64,000 nt of DNA, from the NCBI RefSeq assembly GCF_026619435.1, contig NZ_JAOVZQ010000001.1, positions 2,115,501 through 2,179,500 of the forward strand, written 5' to 3'. Each line of letters starts with the position of its first letter. Position 1 is the stretch's first letter. Both the position numbers and the translations under genes were made by a program. The notes beneath the pieces are model-generated. The model did no database searches and had not been told where the DNA came from. It saw nothing but the letters and a program-made list of their open reading frames with translations. Source of the DNA: Hoeflea ulvae (GTDB taxonomy: Bacteria; Pseudomonadota; Alphaproteobacteria; Rhizobiales; Rhizobiaceae). Shown here one piece after another: positions 17,563-26,284 of this stretch.

Positions 17563-18135
17563 TCAGCTCTTCTTGCGGAAGGAATCAAGCGAGACGACAT
17601 CGGCGCCGGGTTTCTTCTCGGCTCCGTCCTCGCCGGCCGTGGCTTCGCCTTCTGCGGCTTCAGCCGCGTCTGGCTTCTCGGTCTTGGCCGCCGGTTCGAC
17701 AAGGCGTTCGATCGTGCCGGCCAGCTCGACGCGACCGTCATCATCGGCTTCGCCACCGTCATTGGCGGCGTTTTCGAGCGCGGTGTCGAATTCGAGTTCG
17801 AAATTGACCGAAGGATCGTAGAATCCGCGCACGGCGGCAAAGGGCACCACCAGCTTCTCGGGCTTGTCGGAGAAGGACAGGCCGATCTCGAACTGGGATT
17901 CGGTCACCTTCATTTCCCAGAACTGGTGCTGCACCACGATGGTCATCTGCTCCGGGTAGCGCTCCTTGAGCGCGGTGGAGATGCGCACGCCGGGGGCCTC
18001 GGTCAGAAAGGTGATGAAGAAATGATGGTCGCCAGGCAGGTAGCCGGTCGCCGCCACTTCGGACAGCACCTTGCGGATCACGCCGCGCAACGCGTCCTGG
18101 GCAAGGATGTCATATCGAATGTGGTCTTGCGGCAT
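17563..18135 (-). CDS. sspB: SspB, ClpXP adaptor (alphaproteobacterial type)
   Basis: A 190-residue SspB-alpha. The substrate-binding fold covers about residues 1-135 (HHFFITFLTEAPGVRIS, QFWEMKVTESQFEIGLSFSDKPEKLVVPF). An acidic, Ala/Glu-rich linker follows, then a basic tail that would dock on ClpX. SspB delivers ssrA-tagged proteins to ClpXP. It is striking, and functionally sensible, that the tmRNA gene lies about 300 bases upstream on the same strand. The ATG at 18135 fits the family's conserved N-terminus. Confidence 0.94.
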   Translation of the reverse strand: MPQDHIRYDILAQDALRGVIRKVLSEVAATGYLPGDHHFFITFLTEAPGVRISTALKERYPEQMTIVVQHQFWEMKVTESQFEIGLSFSDKPEKLVVPFAAVRGFYDPSVNFELEFDTALENAANDGGEADDDGRVELAGTIERLVEPAAKTEKPDAAEAAEGEATAGEDGAEKKPGADVVSLDSFRKKS

Positions 18136-18439
18136 CAGCGCGGTCTTTCCTGTCTGGGGTCTTCGGAGTTTGCAGCAAACTCCCGTTTACGAAGGCGGTC
18201 GGCAATTCCAATTCACCCATGTTTATAACCGGAAAGGCGGTGAGCTTGAAAGCGGTGTTGCGGGATAAAGCTTAACAGCCGCATTGATCGTGCCCAATTC
18301 CGGGGATTTCATCGCCAATTCGTCATTTCACCGGCTTCGCTGCTCCCTGCTTTTGTGCCTGGAACAGGTGATGCCGTCGTGACCACAGCTGCGAAAAGCT
18401 GATTCTGCATTCCAAATGCCTGTCGTCGTGCAACCGCAG

Positions 18440-18785
18440 TCTTTAAAGAAAGTGGAGGTTTCTGTTGCCAGGTACCTCCGAACCCCGCCTAGAAGTGCGA
18501 CCCTCTAGGACTTGATTTGAAGTGTCACACCGCAATTAAGCAGCGAGACGAGCTTCCGCATAGTTGTCATTTGCAACTACAAGTTTAGCCCGATAACGGT
18601 GGTACAATACCGAACAAAAAGCCGCTCTTTACACCCTCGTCGATCCTGTTTCGCCCCCATCATCATCCGGCCTTGTGGCCGTTACGGCCTGTCGCCGGAT
18701 CATGGTGGAGGCGCCGGGTACCGCCCCCGGGTCCGAATGGTTTATTTCAACGCTCGTTTATTGTCATAGCTGCTTGCGCAGCACA
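18440..18785 (-). ncRNA. ssrA: tmRNA, two-piece circularly permuted form
   Basis: Read on the minus strand, the acceptor piece comes first and ends CGCCTCCACCA at 18703, with a T-arm-like CCGGG/CCCGG hairpin just before. A short intervening segment (18702-18659) forms an ATCCGGC/GCCGGAT stem and is presumably removed. The coding piece starts GGGGGCGAAACAGG at 18658. Its 5' GGGGGCG pairs with CGCCTCC and places a G-U at the third base pair, the alanine identity element. The tag reading frame (18574-18536) encodes ANDNYAEARLAA then TAA. Downstream, CCTAGA/TCTAGG and GGAGGT/ACCTCC pairs look like pseudoknot stems. The outer ends are approximate. Confidence 0.95.
18536..18574 (-). other. tmRNA proteolysis tag reading frame
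   Basis: The resume codon is GCA at 18574-18572. The frame reads A-N-D-N-Y-A-E-A-R-L-A-A and stops at TAA (18538-18536). The ending LAA is the ClpX recognition signal, and the AND start is the SspB-binding element, consistent with the neighbouring sspB. Confidence 0.95.
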
Positions 18786-18788
18786 CCC

Positions 18789-18817
18789 AATATAGGGTGC
18801 GTCGGGTCCAATGAAAA
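18789..18817 (-). promoter_or_regulatory. Possible ssrA promoter
   Basis: On the minus strand a TATATT hexamer (18794-18789) lies 17 bases after TTTTCA (18817-18812). This would start transcription close to the expected 5' end of the acceptor piece. The -35 match is weak, so this is a suggestion only. Confidence 0.35.
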
Positions 18818-18954
18818 GGGCTGCCGTCACTTGTGCTCAAGAAAACACTGTCGGCGATACGGCGTTGGCGGCAAGACTGCCACAGCCCCGCGGATCTAGC
18901 CGATTTGATCATCCGGTGGTAGTCTGAGCCGAGATTGTGGGAGGCGCGCGAGCA

Positions 18955-20112
18955 ATGTCTTCAAGCAGTTTTTCGGTTCTTGTCGGCACCACCAAGGGCG
19001 CCTTTCTGATTTCCGGTGACGGCCGGAGCGAATGGGCCGTCACCGGACCCTTCTGCGACGGCTGGCCGATCAACCATGTGATCGGCGATTCCGCCACCGG
19101 CAGGATCTGGGCCGCAGGCGGTGGTGACTGGCACGGGGCAGGGGTCTGGCGCTCTGACGATGGCGGCGCGAACTGGGAACTCACCCGCCTGACCCGGGGC
19201 ACGATGGATGAGTGGGCCGCCGGTGACGCGGATTTCGCCGCGATGATCAACTGGAGCGCCGAGCCGCTGCCGTTCGACGACACATTTTCGCAGATCTGGT
19301 CGCTGGGCTTTGCCCATGGCACGCTTTATGCGGGCACCAAGCCGGCAAGCCTGCTGGCCAGCACCGACGGCGGCGAGACCTGGGACAGGGTGGAGGGCCT
19401 GAGCGATCACCCCTCCGCGGGCAGCTGGAACCCCGGCGGTGCAGGACTGGTGCTGCACACCATCGTCTCCGACCCGTCCGATCCCCAAAAGCTCTGGGTC
19501 GGAATCTCCGCCGCAGGGGTCTTTGCCACCGAGGACGGCGGCGCCAGCTGGGAACGCCGCAACCGCCTGTCCAATGCGGACCATTGCAGCGGGCACGATC
19601 ATCCCGCCGGGCCGCGCGACGGCGAGATCGGCCATTGCGTTCACAACATGGTGCGCGCGCCGGGCACCGCCGATCTGCTCTACCAGCAAAACCACCATGG
19701 TGTCTGGCGTTCGGTCGATGGTGGCCGCAACTGGGACGACATCACGCAAGGCCTGCCGTCCACCTTCGGCTTCCCGATCCGGGTGCACCCGCGCGATCCC
19801 GACACGATCTGGACCCTGCCGCTTAATGGCGACAGCATCGGCCGGTTTCCGCCCGATGCTGCGGCTGCGGTCTGGCGCTCGCGCGATGGCGGCCAGAGCT
19901 GGCAGGACCTGCGTAAAGGCCTGCCGCAGCAAAGCTGCTATTTTACCGTGTTGCGCCAGGCCATGGCCGGCGACAGCCGCGATCCGGCCGGCATCTATTT
20001 CGGCACCAACAGCGGCTCGGTGTTTGCAAGCCTTGACGAGGGTGACAGCTGGGAGGAGATCGCCCGGCATCTGCCGACGATCCTGGCGGTCGAGACCCTC
20101 GACCGGCTCTGA
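18955..20112 (+). CDS. BNR/Asp-box repeat protein (sialidase-like propeller)
   Basis: About 385 residues with six Asp-box motifs of the S-x-D-x-G-x-x-W type: RSDDGGANW, STDGGETW, TEDGGASW, RSVDGGRNW, RSRDGGQSW and SLDEGDSW. They are spaced as in a beta-propeller. There is no signal peptide, so it is probably cytoplasmic. It belongs to the WD40/YVTN/BNR-like group often annotated as glycosyl hydrolase, but sialidase catalytic residues are not evident and I do not assign an enzyme activity. The ATG at 18955 follows GGGAGG at 18939-18944. The next gene, thyA, starts 184 bases later. Confidence 0.85.
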   Translation: MSSSSFSVLVGTTKGAFLISGDGRSEWAVTGPFCDGWPINHVIGDSATGRIWAAGGGDWHGAGVWRSDDGGANWELTRLTRGTMDEWAAGDADFAAMINWSAEPLPFDDTFSQIWSLGFAHGTLYAGTKPASLLASTDGGETWDRVEGLSDHPSAGSWNPGGAGLVLHTIVSDPSDPQKLWVGISAAGVFATEDGGASWERRNRLSNADHCSGHDHPAGPRDGEIGHCVHNMVRAPGTADLLYQQNHHGVWRSVDGGRNWDDITQGLPSTFGFPIRVHPRDPDTIWTLPLNGDSIGRFPPDAAAAVWRSRDGGQSWQDLRKGLPQQSCYFTVLRQAMAGDSRDPAGIYFGTNSGSVFASLDEGDSWEEIARHLPTILAVETLDRL

Positions 20113-20295
20113 CAAAGGGTGTGACGCGTTTGCGTCATCGGGTGATTGTTCTGGAAAAACAAAACCCTGCTTCCGCGTTCCGATTCAGTTTGTTAGCCGG
20201 CACGGTCAGCGCGGCGGGGATAACTTGCCGCTGGCGTTTAAGCTGATGCCCAAACCGGCTAGGATCGCCGCTCCTCGAATCATCAAGCGGCGGCC

Positions 20296-21090
20296 ATGCA
20301 GCAGTATCACGACCTTCTTCGCCTTGTTCTCGACCAGGGCTCCGACCGCGATGACCGCACCGGCACCGGCACCCGCAGCCTGTTCGGCCACCAGATGCGC
20401 TTTGATCTGGCGGCCGGCTTTCCGGCGCTCACCACCAAGAAGCTGCATCTCAGATCGATCATTCACGAGCTGCTGTGGTTCCTCAAGGGCGACACCAATA
20501 TCGCCTATCTGAAGGCCAATGGCGTCTCGATCTGGAATGAATGGGCTGACGAGAACGGCGATCTAGGTCCGGTCTACGGCGCGCAATGGCGCTCCTGGCC
20601 GGCCTCCGACGGCACCACCATCGACCAGATCGCCGGTGTCGTGAACCAGATCAGATCCAACCCGTCCTCGCGCCGGTTGATCGTCTCCGCCTGGAACCCG
20701 GCGGAGGTCGACAACATGGCGCTGCCGCCGTGCCATTGCCTGTTCCAGTTCTATGTTGCCGACGGCAAGCTCTCCTGCCAGCTCTATCAGCGATCCGCCG
20801 ACATCTTTCTCGGCGTGCCGTTCAACATTGCCTCCTACGCGCTGCTGACCATGATGGTGGCGCAGGTCACCGGTCTTGAGCCGGGCGACTTCGTCCACAC
20901 GCTGGGTGACGCGCATATCTACAAGAACCATTTCGACCAGGCCCGTCTGCAGCTCTCGCGTGAGCCGAAGGCTTTGCCTGTGATGCGGATCAATCCCGAT
21001 GTCACCGACCTGTTTGCCTTTGCCTATGAGGATTTCAAACTCGAGGGCTATGACCCGCATCCGGCGATTTCCGCTCCGATCGCGGTGTGA
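20296..21090 (+). CDS. thyA: Thymidylate synthase
   Basis: A 264-residue ThyA, the standard bacterial length. It has the dUMP-binding and catalytic segment [12 protein letters not shown], with the nucleophilic Cys, plus [20 protein letters not shown] and HIYKNHFDQ. It converts dUMP to dTMP using methylene-tetrahydrofolate, producing dihydrofolate. folA (dihydrofolate reductase) lies 45 bases downstream and regenerates the cofactor, the classic pairing. The start [15 protein letters not shown] matches the family N-terminus. Confidence 0.97.
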   Translation: MQQYHDLLRLVLDQGSDRDDRTGTGTRSLFGHQMRFDLAAGFPALTTKKLHLRSIIHELLWFLKGDTNIAYLKANGVSIWNEWADENGDLGPVYGAQWRSWPASDGTTIDQIAGVVNQIRSNPSSRRLIVSAWNPAEVDNMALPPCHCLFQFYVADGKLSCQLYQRSADIFLGVPFNIASYALLTMMVAQVTGLEPGDFVHTLGDAHIYKNHFDQARLQLSREPKALPVMRINPDVTDLFAFAYEDFKLEGYDPHPAISAPIAV

Positions 21091-21135
21091 TCATGCAGAT
21101 GAGCCTCTCGCAACGACCGATAGGGACAGGCTGAC

Positions 21136-21648
21136 ATGAGTGATCCGAAAATCGTTCTGGTCGCCGCCCATTCCCGCAACCGGGTGATCGGCCGGGATGG
21201 CGACATGCCCTGGCGCCTGCCCAGCGATCTCAGGCACTTCAAGGCGGTGACACTGGGAACACCGGTGATCATGGGCCGCAAGACCTTCGTATCCATCGGC
21301 CGGCCGCTCGCGGGGCGCGCCAATATCGTGGTCTCGCGCTCCGGATTTTCCGCTGACGGCGCCGAGTCAGTGGACAGCGTCGAGGCCGCGCTGGAGCTTG
21401 CCCGCGACCACGCCCGCAGATCCGGCAGCACGCGGGTTTCTGTGATCGGCGGCGGCGAGATCTACGCCCAGGCCATCGGGCTCGCCGATGAGCTGTGCCT
21501 CACCGAAGTCGATGCCGAGATCGAGGGCGACACGGTTTTTCCGGAAATTGATTCGACGCAATGGCAAAAGGTCAGCCTGTCGGAACCGGTGCAGTCGGAA
21601 AAGGACAGCCATTCCGTCCGCTTTGCCGTCTGGCAGCGGCGGGAGTGA
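21136..21648 (+). CDS. folA: Dihydrofolate reductase
   Basis: A 170-residue DHFR with NRVIGRDGDMPWRLPSDLRHFK, PVIMGRKTF, and VIGGGEIYAQAI motifs. The acidic substrate-binding residue is the Asp of LPSDL. It reduces dihydrofolate to tetrahydrofolate with NADPH. It follows thyA in the same direction. The ATG at 21136 is preceded by AGGGACAGG. All key motifs are intact. Confidence 0.96.
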   Translation: MSDPKIVLVAAHSRNRVIGRDGDMPWRLPSDLRHFKAVTLGTPVIMGRKTFVSIGRPLAGRANIVVSRSGFSADGAESVDSVEAALELARDHARRSGSTRVSVIGGGEIYAQAIGLADELCLTEVDAEIEGDTVFPEIDSTQWQKVSLSEPVQSEKDSHSVRFAVWQRRE

Positions 21649-21797
21649 CATTTCGTCCCGAATAATGCGCAAACACGGCCCTATTGGACAATGCCGCGTT
21701 GAAAGCAGACCGGACGATACCTATAACGAGGACAGCGTGCGCGTTCTGGTGGAAATCCGCCGGGGCGCGCCATAACACGGTTCGAAAAGAGGTATTG

Positions 21798-22907
21798 ATG
21801 CCCTGGAGTAATCAAAACGGAGGCGGCGGCGGTCCATGGGGCGGCGGCGGAGATAACAATCAGGGACCGTGGGGCAAGGGACCTCAGCCGCCACGCAACG
21901 GCGGCAACCCGCCCGATCTTGAGGAATTGATCCGGCGCGGCCAGGACAAGCTGCGCCAGGTGCTTCCCGGCGGCGGCGGTGGCCCCGGTTCGGGCGGCAA
22001 CAAGGCCATCATCGGCCTTGTCATTCTCGGCCTGGTCGGCCTCTGGCTGATGCAGTCTGTCTACACCGTCCAGCCGGATGAACGCGGTGTCGAACTGCGC
22101 TTCGGCAAGCCCAAGGATGAAGTGTCCCAGCCCGGCCTTCACATGATCTTCTGGCCATTCGAAACCGTTGAACTCGCAACAATCGTCGAACGCGAAATGG
22201 ACACCGGCGGGTCTTCCCGCACCGGCTCCAGCGACGGCCTGATGCTCTCGGGCGATCAGAACATCGTCGATGTCGAGTTCAAGGTGCTCTATGCCGTTCA
22301 GGACCCCAAGGCGTTCCTGTTCAACGTCGCGCGTCCCGAAGACACGCTGCGCCAGGTTGCCGAAAGCGCCATGCGCGAAGTGGTTGGCCGCCGGCCGGCC
22401 CAGGACATTTTCCGCGACAATCGTGAAGCGATCGCCGCCGAGGTGCAGGCCATCATGCAGACGGTGATGGATGCATTCCCGTCCGGCATCGTGGTCAACC
22501 AGGTCTCGATCGAAGACGCGGCACCGCCGCGCGAAGTGGCCGATGCCTTTGACGAGGTGCAGCGCGCCGAGCAGGACGAAGACCGTTTTGTCGAGGAGTC
22601 CAACCAGTACGCCAACCAGAAACTCGGTCAGGCCCGCGGTGAAGGCGCCCAGCTTCGCGAAGAAGCCTCCGCCTACAAGGACCGCGTCGTCAACGAGGCG
22701 ACCGGTGAAGCCGGCCGTTTCCTGTCGGTCTATGAGGAATATGCCAAGGCGCCGGACGTGACACGGTCGCGTCTCTATCTCGAAACCCTTGAAAAGGTCC
22801 TCGGCGGATCCGACAAGGTCATCATCGGCCAGGATAGCGGCGGCTCCGGAGTGGTGCCTTATCTGCCTTTGCCTGAAGTCCGCAAGAATGCCGGAGGCAC
22901 CAACTAA
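21798..22907 (+). CDS. hflK: HflK, FtsH protease modulator subunit
   Basis: About 369 residues. A Gly/Pro/Asn-rich cytoplasmic N-terminus (GGGGGPWGGGG) precedes one membrane helix at about residues 67-88 (KAIIGLVILGLVGLWLM). The SPFH/band-7 domain follows (YTVQPDERGVELRFGK) and a charged coiled coil ends the protein. With HflC it forms a large periplasmic cage around FtsH and controls degradation of membrane proteins. The ATG at 21798 follows AAGAGG. The stop overlaps the hflC start by one base, so translation is coupled. Confidence 0.96.
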   Translation: MPWSNQNGGGGGPWGGGGDNNQGPWGKGPQPPRNGGNPPDLEELIRRGQDKLRQVLPGGGGGPGSGGNKAIIGLVILGLVGLWLMQSVYTVQPDERGVELRFGKPKDEVSQPGLHMIFWPFETVELATIVEREMDTGGSSRTGSSDGLMLSGDQNIVDVEFKVLYAVQDPKAFLFNVARPEDTLRQVAESAMREVVGRRPAQDIFRDNREAIAAEVQAIMQTVMDAFPSGIVVNQVSIEDAAPPREVADAFDEVQRAEQDEDRFVEESNQYANQKLGQARGEGAQLREEASAYKDRVVNEATGEAGRFLSVYEEYAKAPDVTRSRLYLETLEKVLGGSDKVIIGQDSGGSGVVPYLPLPEVRKNAGGTN

Positions 22908-23860
22908 TGGGTAATCGTCTTCCAATCATCATCGGTCTTCTGGCCGTCATCGCCTTCATCGTCTGGTCGTCTCTGTTTGTCGTCAATGAACGTCAGCAGG
23001 CCATTGTCGTCCGTTTCGGTGAAATCCAGGACGTGAAGACCGAGCCCGGTCTCTACTTCAAGCTTCCCTTTGCCTTCATCGACGCCGACACGGTGCAATA
23101 TGTCGAGGACCGGGCCTTGCGCTTTGACCTCGAAAACATCCGTGTGCAGGTTTCGGGCGGCAAGTTCTACGAAGTCGATGCCTTCGTGCTCTACAAGATC
23201 ACCGATGCACGCCGCTTCCGTCAGACTGTCTCGGGCGATCTGGTCGCAGCCGAATCCCGGCTCCGCACCCGTCTGAACTCGGCCCTGCGTACCGTATACG
23301 GTCTGCGCGGCTTTGAGGCAGCACTTTCGGAAGAACGCACATCGATGATGCGTGAAGTGCGCGATCAGCTTCGTCCCGAAGCCACATCGCTCGGCTTGCA
23401 GATCGACGACGTGCGTATCCGCCGGACCGACCTCACCCAGGAAGTCTCTCAGCAGACATTCGAACGGATGAAGGCCGAACGTCTGGCCGAAGCCGAACTG
23501 ATCCGTGCACGAGGCAACGAAGCAGCCCAGCGTATTCGCGCTATCGCCGACCGTCAGGTTGTCGAGATCGTGTCTGAAGCTGCGCGTGATTCCGAGCTGA
23601 TCCGGGGTGAGGGCGATGGTGAACGTAACCGCATCTTCGCCGAAGCGTTCTCCAAGGACTCGGAATTCTTCGAATTCTACCGTTCGATGAACGCCTACAG
23701 CGAAGCGCTGGCCGACAGCGGCACCACCATGGTGCTGTCGCCGACGTCAGAGTTCTTCCGCTATTTCAACAACAGTGCCGCCGCAATTTCCGCGGAACCC
23801 GCTCCGGCGGCAACCGCGGCACCGGCAACACCGGCAGCCGCGGCTGTTCCGGCCAACTGA
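22907..23860 (+). CDS. hflC: HflC, FtsH protease modulator subunit
   Basis: A 317-residue partner of HflK. An N-terminal membrane helix (LPIIIGLLAVIAFIVWSSLFVV) precedes the SPFH domain (NERQQAIVVRFGEIQDVKTEPGLYFKLPF) and a charged helix. The C-terminus is rich in Ala and Pro. It assembles with HflK and FtsH in the inner membrane. The start overlaps the hflK stop. Downstream, DUF2065 and degP continue an envelope quality-control cluster. Confidence 0.96.
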   Translation: MGNRLPIIIGLLAVIAFIVWSSLFVVNERQQAIVVRFGEIQDVKTEPGLYFKLPFAFIDADTVQYVEDRALRFDLENIRVQVSGGKFYEVDAFVLYKITDARRFRQTVSGDLVAAESRLRTRLNSALRTVYGLRGFEAALSEERTSMMREVRDQLRPEATSLGLQIDDVRIRRTDLTQEVSQQTFERMKAERLAEAELIRARGNEAAQRIRAIADRQVVEIVSEAARDSELIRGEGDGERNRIFAEAFSKDSEFFEFYRSMNAYSEALADSGTTMVLSPTSEFFRYFNNSAAAISAEPAPAATAAPATPAAAAVPAN

Positions 23861-23878
23861 TTGAAAAGGTGACCGCCA

Positions 23879-24067
23879 GTGAGCACGATCTTTCTGGCTG
23901 TCGGACTTGTACTGGTTGTGGAGGGGCTGGCCTATGCGCTGGCCCCTTCCTTTATCCGCCGCATGGCGGAGGAACTGCCCAAGCTCGCGGATGAATATCT
24001 GCGCATCTTCGGGGTCGCCGCACTGGCGGTCGGCGTCGGGCTGGTCTATCTGGCGCAGCATCTCTAG
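23879..24067 (+). CDS. DUF2065 (YjeT-like) small membrane protein
   Basis: A 62-residue protein with two membrane helices (FLAVGLVLVVEGLAYALAP and IFGVAALAVGVGLVYLAQ). Its placement directly after hflC is conserved in proteobacteria and identifies the DUF2065 family. The start is GTG at 23879, with AAAGGTGA upstream; no ATG is available. Function is unknown; an accessory role with HflKC is suggested only by position. Confidence 0.88.
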   Translation: MSTIFLAVGLVLVVEGLAYALAPSFIRRMAEELPKLADEYLRIFGVAALAVGVGLVYLAQHL

Positions 24068-24171
24068 CCCGCTCAGGCGCCATAGTGACCCGGTGACCGG
24101 ACATGCCGGAATGGCGCCATAATTTGTGACAAAATGCCGTTGATAGAATGTCGTTCAAGGAGACCGTCTCG

Positions 24172-25641
24172 ATGAGAACTATTCGCTTTCGCTCTGTCAG
24201 AATGGCGTTCGCCGCAGCCATAATGCTGGCTTCACCCACGGTGGTCGTGCCATCATATGCCCAGACGAATCCGGGTCCGGCCTCGGTGGCGGATCTGGCC
24301 GAGGGGCTGCTCGATGCGGTGGTCAATATCTCGACATCGCAGAATGTCGACAGCGGCCTGTCCAGACCGCGCCTGCAGGCGCCGGACGGCTCGCCCTTCC
24401 AGGATTTTTTCGACGAGTATTTCGGTGACCGGCAGCAGGGTGTTCCGCGCAACCGCAAGGTTTCCTCGCTGGGCTCCGGCTTTGTCATTGATGGCGAAAA
24501 CGGCATCATCGTCACCAACAATCACGTGATTGAAGGCGCCGACGAGATCGAAGTCAATTTTGCCGACGGATCCAAGCTGGCTGCCGAACTGGTCGGCGCC
24601 GATTCCAAGACCGATCTGGCCGTGCTCAAGGTCAAGCCGGTCACCCCGCTCACCGAGGTTCCGCTGGGCGATTCCAGCACCATGCGTATCGGCGACTGGG
24701 TGATGGCCATCGGCAACCCGTTCGGGCTTGGCGGCACGGTCACCGTCGGCATCATCTCGGCGCGCGGCCGTGACATCAATTCCGGCCCCTATGACAATTT
24801 CATCCAGACCGACGCCGCCATCAACCGCGGCAATTCCGGCGGTCCGCTGTTCAACATGAATGGCGAGGTCATCGGCATCAACACCGCGATCATTTCGCCC
24901 TCGGGCGGCTCCATCGGCATCGGCTTTGCGGTCCCGACGGAACTTGCCCTCAATGTCATCAACCAGCTGCGTGAATTCGGCGAGACCCGGCGCGGCTGGC
25001 TCGGCGTCCGGATCCAGCCGGTGACCGAGGACATCGCCGAAAGCCTCGGCATGGATGAAGCCAGGGGCGCGCTTGTTGCCGGCATCATTCGCGGCGGCCC
25101 GGTCGATGACGGCTCGATCGAGGCCGGTGACGTGATCATCCGCTTTGACGGCAAGGACATTGACGCCATGCGCGACCTTCCGCGTGTGGTGGCCGAAAGC
25201 CCGGTCGGCAACGCCGTCGACGTGGTGGTGATCCGCAAGGGCGAGGAACAGACGGTCAAGGTGACCCTGGGCCGGCTTGAGGACGGTGAGCAACTGGCCA
25301 GCGCCGAGGTCGAAGGCGATGACCTGCCGGATGCGGCCGCGCCGGTGGTGACGCTCGGGATGACGCTGGCCGAGCTCAGCGACGACATCCGCCAGGAATA
25401 CGGCATCGCCGAGGATGTGGAAGGCGTGGTCATCACCGAGGTCGATCCTAATTCCGCCGCTGCCGAAAAGCGCATCGAACCCGGCGACGTCATTGCCGAG
25501 ATCGCCCAGGAAGAGGTGACGACACCCGAAGATGTCATAGAGCGAATCGCCGCCCTGAAGCAGGACGGCCGCCGCAACGCATTGCTGATGCTGGCCGGAC
25601 GCACCGGCGAACTACGCTTCGTCACCGTGCGCATGGACTGA
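24172..25641 (+). CDS. degP: DegP/Do-like periplasmic serine protease
   Basis: About 489 residues. A signal peptide ends near AQTNPG. The trypsin-like domain has the catalytic triad His118 (TNNHVI), Asp148 (KTDLAVLKV) and Ser222 (NRGNSGGPL). Two PDZ domains follow (about 265-360 and 380-480). It degrades or refolds misfolded envelope proteins and belongs beside HflKC functionally. I chose the ATG at 24172 because AAGGAGA lies nine bases upstream; the ATG at 24148 would add eight residues before that ribosome binding site. Confidence 0.95.
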   Translation: MRTIRFRSVRMAFAAAIMLASPTVVVPSYAQTNPGPASVADLAEGLLDAVVNISTSQNVDSGLSRPRLQAPDGSPFQDFFDEYFGDRQQGVPRNRKVSSLGSGFVIDGENGIIVTNNHVIEGADEIEVNFADGSKLAAELVGADSKTDLAVLKVKPVTPLTEVPLGDSSTMRIGDWVMAIGNPFGLGGTVTVGIISARGRDINSGPYDNFIQTDAAINRGNSGGPLFNMNGEVIGINTAIISPSGGSIGIGFAVPTELALNVINQLREFGETRRGWLGVRIQPVTEDIAESLGMDEARGALVAGIIRGGPVDDGSIEAGDVIIRFDGKDIDAMRDLPRVVAESPVGNAVDVVVIRKGEEQTVKVTLGRLEDGEQLASAEVEGDDLPDAAAPVVTLGMTLAELSDDIRQEYGIAEDVEGVVITEVDPNSAAAEKRIEPGDVIAEIAQEEVTTPEDVIERIAALKQDGRRNALLMLAGRTGELRFVTVRMD

Positions 25642-25664
25642 ACTGTCCGCGTAATTGCAGCAGG

Positions 25665-25690
25665 AAGGCGGCTTTCGGGCCGCCTTTTTT
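25665..25690 (+). terminator. Terminator after degP
   Basis: An 8-bp stem AAGGCGGC (25665-25672)/GCCGCCTT (25679-25686) with loop TTTCGG is followed by a T-run. It is a classical intrinsic terminator 23 bases after the degP stop. Confidence 0.9.
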
Positions 25691-25711
25691 GTCTCGGCAA
25701 CTGACTTGATT

Positions 25712-26284
25712 TCAGGGACGTGGATCGGTGGCCCGCATCTGGTAGATGACGTGGCGTTTGAGGTGCGGCATGTCATCGGGCACGCCGGGATGATCAAAAT
25801 CCAGATCAGGCCGTGCGCTCATGCCGATCCGCCGCATCACCGCAATGGACGGCTGGTTGCTGGTCACTGCAAAGGCCGAGATGTGGTCAAGCCCGATCTC
25901 GTCAAATCCGTGCGCCAGCAGTGCACGCGCGGCTTCGCTGGCCAATCCCTTGCCCCAGGCTTCCGGCACATAACGCCAGCCAATCTCGACTCCGGGGCAG
26001 ATTGCCTGCTCGTCCTCGTCGCGGATTTTCGCAAGCCCGGTAAAGCCGATTGGTTTGCCGGAGGAACGATCCTCGGCGAGCACCCAGCCCAGGCCATTGC
26101 TTTCGGCCTGGGCGCGCAATCTGTCGAAGACCTCGTCCGCTTCCGCACGGCTGCGGCGAAACGGGAAGAATTTCAGCATTTCCTCTTCGGAATTGACCCG
26201 GTGAAAGAAGCTGCGATCCGCTTCGGTGTCTTGCCAGTGCCGTAGACGCTGACGCGCGGTGATAAGGGACGCGCCGATCTTCAT
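25712..26284 (-). CDS. GNAT-family N-acetyltransferase
   Basis: A 190-residue acetyltransferase of the RimJ/RimL-like class. It shows TARQRLRHWQDTEADRSFFHRVNSE at the N-terminus. The acetyl-CoA loop region is EIGWRYVPEAWGKGLASEAARALLAHGF, and NQPSIAVMRRIGM is the usual C-terminal motif. The acetyl acceptor is unknown. Its ATG overlaps the serB stop codon (ATGA), so in an intact operon it would be translated together with serB. Confidence 0.9.
   Translation of the reverse strand: MKIGASLITARQRLRHWQDTEADRSFFHRVNSEEEMLKFFPFRRSRAEADEVFDRLRAQAESNGLGWVLAEDRSSGKPIGFTGLAKIRDEDEQAICPGVEIGWRYVPEAWGKGLASEAARALLAHGFDEIGLDHISAFAVTSNQPSIAVMRRIGMSARPDLDFDHPGVPDDMPHLKRHVIYQMRATDPRP

Noticed and set aside
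18675..18899. Plus-strand ORF containing MVEAPGTAPGSE
   Set aside because: It lies antisense to the tmRNA acceptor piece; conservation of this string comes from the RNA gene.
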